Under the pieces are notes generated by a model. That model made no database searches and was not told the origin of the DNA. It saw nothing but the letters and a program-made list of their open reading frames with translations. The translations under genes and the position numbers were made by a program. A stretch of DNA of 6,121 bases from an uncultured Collinsella sp. (GTDB lineage Bacteria; Actinomycetota; Coriobacteriia; Coriobacteriales; Coriobacteriaceae): contig URVK01000106.1 in assembly GCA_900551305.1 (NCBI GenBank), forward strand, positions 1 to 6,121. The letters run 5' to 3'. Every line of letters begins with the position of its first letter. Position 1 is the first letter of the stretch. Positions 5,638 through 6,121 of the stretch are shown in pieces.

Positions 5638-6121
5638 GGACACCATGAGGCTCACGTCCATGACGGCCGCGAGCGGTTGAGCCGCTAAGTTGGGCCCCGG
5701 AGCCCTCGCCCAGGTCCTGGGCGATTTACCCAATGTGCATAACGACAACTTGCTCGTGGGGTTCGATACCTCCGACGATGCGAGCGTCTTCCGCGTAGGG
5801 GAGAACCTGGGGCTCGTGCAGTCCATTGACTTCTTCCCACCGATGGTCGATGACCCGTTCCTGTTTGGCCAGATCGCTGCGGCCAACTCACTGTCGGACA
5901 TCTACGCCATGGGCGGGCGGCCGAGCCATGCCATGAACCTGCTTTGCATACCCAGTTGCCTGGGCGTTGAGGTTGCCGGTCAGATTCTGGCGGGCGGCGC
6001 CGATAAGTGCGTCGAGGCGGGTTGCTCCATCGCGGGCGGCCACACCATCAACGACGACGAGCCCAAGTACGGCCTGTCCGTGAGCGGGGTTGTCGCGCTT
6101 GACCCGATGCTCGCAAGCTCA
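5630..6121 (+). CDS. selD: Selenide, water dikinase (selenophosphate synthetase) with selenocysteine at the active site, 5' part
   Basis: SelD makes selenophosphate from selenide and ATP, the selenium donor for selenocysteine tRNA and selenouridine. The 164 codons in the window contain one in-frame TGA (5678-5680) at codon 17, read as selenocysteine: MTAASG-U-AAKLGPGAL. It aligns with catalytic Cys17 of Escherichia coli SelD, and the following K20 aligns with the essential Lys20. Downstream the frame stays open and is typical SelD: LLVGFDTSDDASVF (D50), SIDFFPPMVDDPF (D67), GQIAAANSLSDIYAMGGRP (N86, D90) and AGGHTINDDEPKYGLSVSG. ATG 5630 is preceded by GGAAGGGGG (5616-5624) with 5 nt spacing and overlaps the end of the glycosyltransferase gene by 8 nt (ATGGCTAA). 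The 3' end lies beyond the window. A Sec-containing SelD implies that the organism has the full Sec machinery and that SelD supply depends on its own product. Ordinary annotation would truncate the gene or call it broken at the TGA. Confidence 0.95.
5678..5724 (+). promoter_or_regulatory. Bacterial SECIS-like element in selD
   Basis: After the UGA at 5678-5680 comes a perfect 8-bp hairpin: TCGCCCAG (5706-5713), loop GTC (5714-5716), CTGGGCGA (5717-5724). The tip reads G-GUC, similar to the apical GGUC recalled for the E. coli fdhF SECIS, and the loop begins with G as bacterial SECIS loops require. The distance from UGA to the loop is about 33 nt, inside the usual range. SelB would bind here to deliver Sec-tRNA. 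A competing smaller hairpin (5692-5695 with 5702-5705) is possible. Confidence 0.7.

Noticed and set aside
5678..5680. Premature stop making selD a pseudogene.
   Set aside because: The TGA sits at the catalytic Cys position, the frame is intact on both sides with conserved SelD motifs, and a SECIS-like hairpin follows. Selenocysteine is the simpler explanation.

Overview
The window reads as a GC-rich actinobacterial chromosome segment, most like a gut anaerobe of the Coriobacteriia (Collinsella or a close relative). That placement is an inference from base composition, codon use, the oxygen-sensitive enzyme families and a selenocysteine-containing SelD; no rRNA or other marker is present. All supported genes are on the + strand.

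Layout. (1) Positions 1-437 are the 3' end of a molybdate/sulfate-type ABC transporter ATPase (ModC-like), closed by a hairpin terminator at 449-480. (2) Positions 481-853 are a long control region. It holds a good promoter (503-530), an inverted repeat at the predicted start of transcription, GTTGA repeats spaced about one helical turn apart, a possible 33-codon leader ORF with a near-ideal ribosome-binding site (639-740), and a chain of hairpins and a 15-bp palindrome running up to the next start codon. (3) Positions 854-4405 hold two tandem, diverged paralogues of the 2-hydroxyacyl-CoA dehydratase / double-cubane-cluster reductase family (854-2137 and 2286-3485), then their probable ATP-driven [4Fe-4S] activator (3641-4405). 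Each paralogue is followed by a copy of the same ~100-nt palindromic element. The two copies differ at paired positions in a compensatory way. (4) Positions 4420-5637 encode a GT4-type glycosyltransferase. (5) From 5630 to the window edge lies selD, overlapping the glycosyltransferase by 8 nt. It has an in-frame UGA at the catalytic position and a bacterial SECIS-like hairpin just downstream.

How the genes may work together. The activator would use ATP to push low-potential electrons onto the Fe-S clusters of the two reductase-like proteins. No CoA-transferase or dehydrogenase gene of an amino-acid fermentation pathway is present, so a small-molecule reductase role fits better than a classical hydroxyacyl-CoA dehydratase, though this is not proven. 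Tight spacing (14 nt, then an 8-nt overlap) couples the activator to the glycosyltransferase and SelD. The most interesting reading is a selenium-linked accessory operon in which selenophosphate made by SelD, a sugar transferase and an ATP-dependent reductase serve one pathway, for example selenosugar formation or supply of reduced selenium. This is a hypothesis from gene context only.
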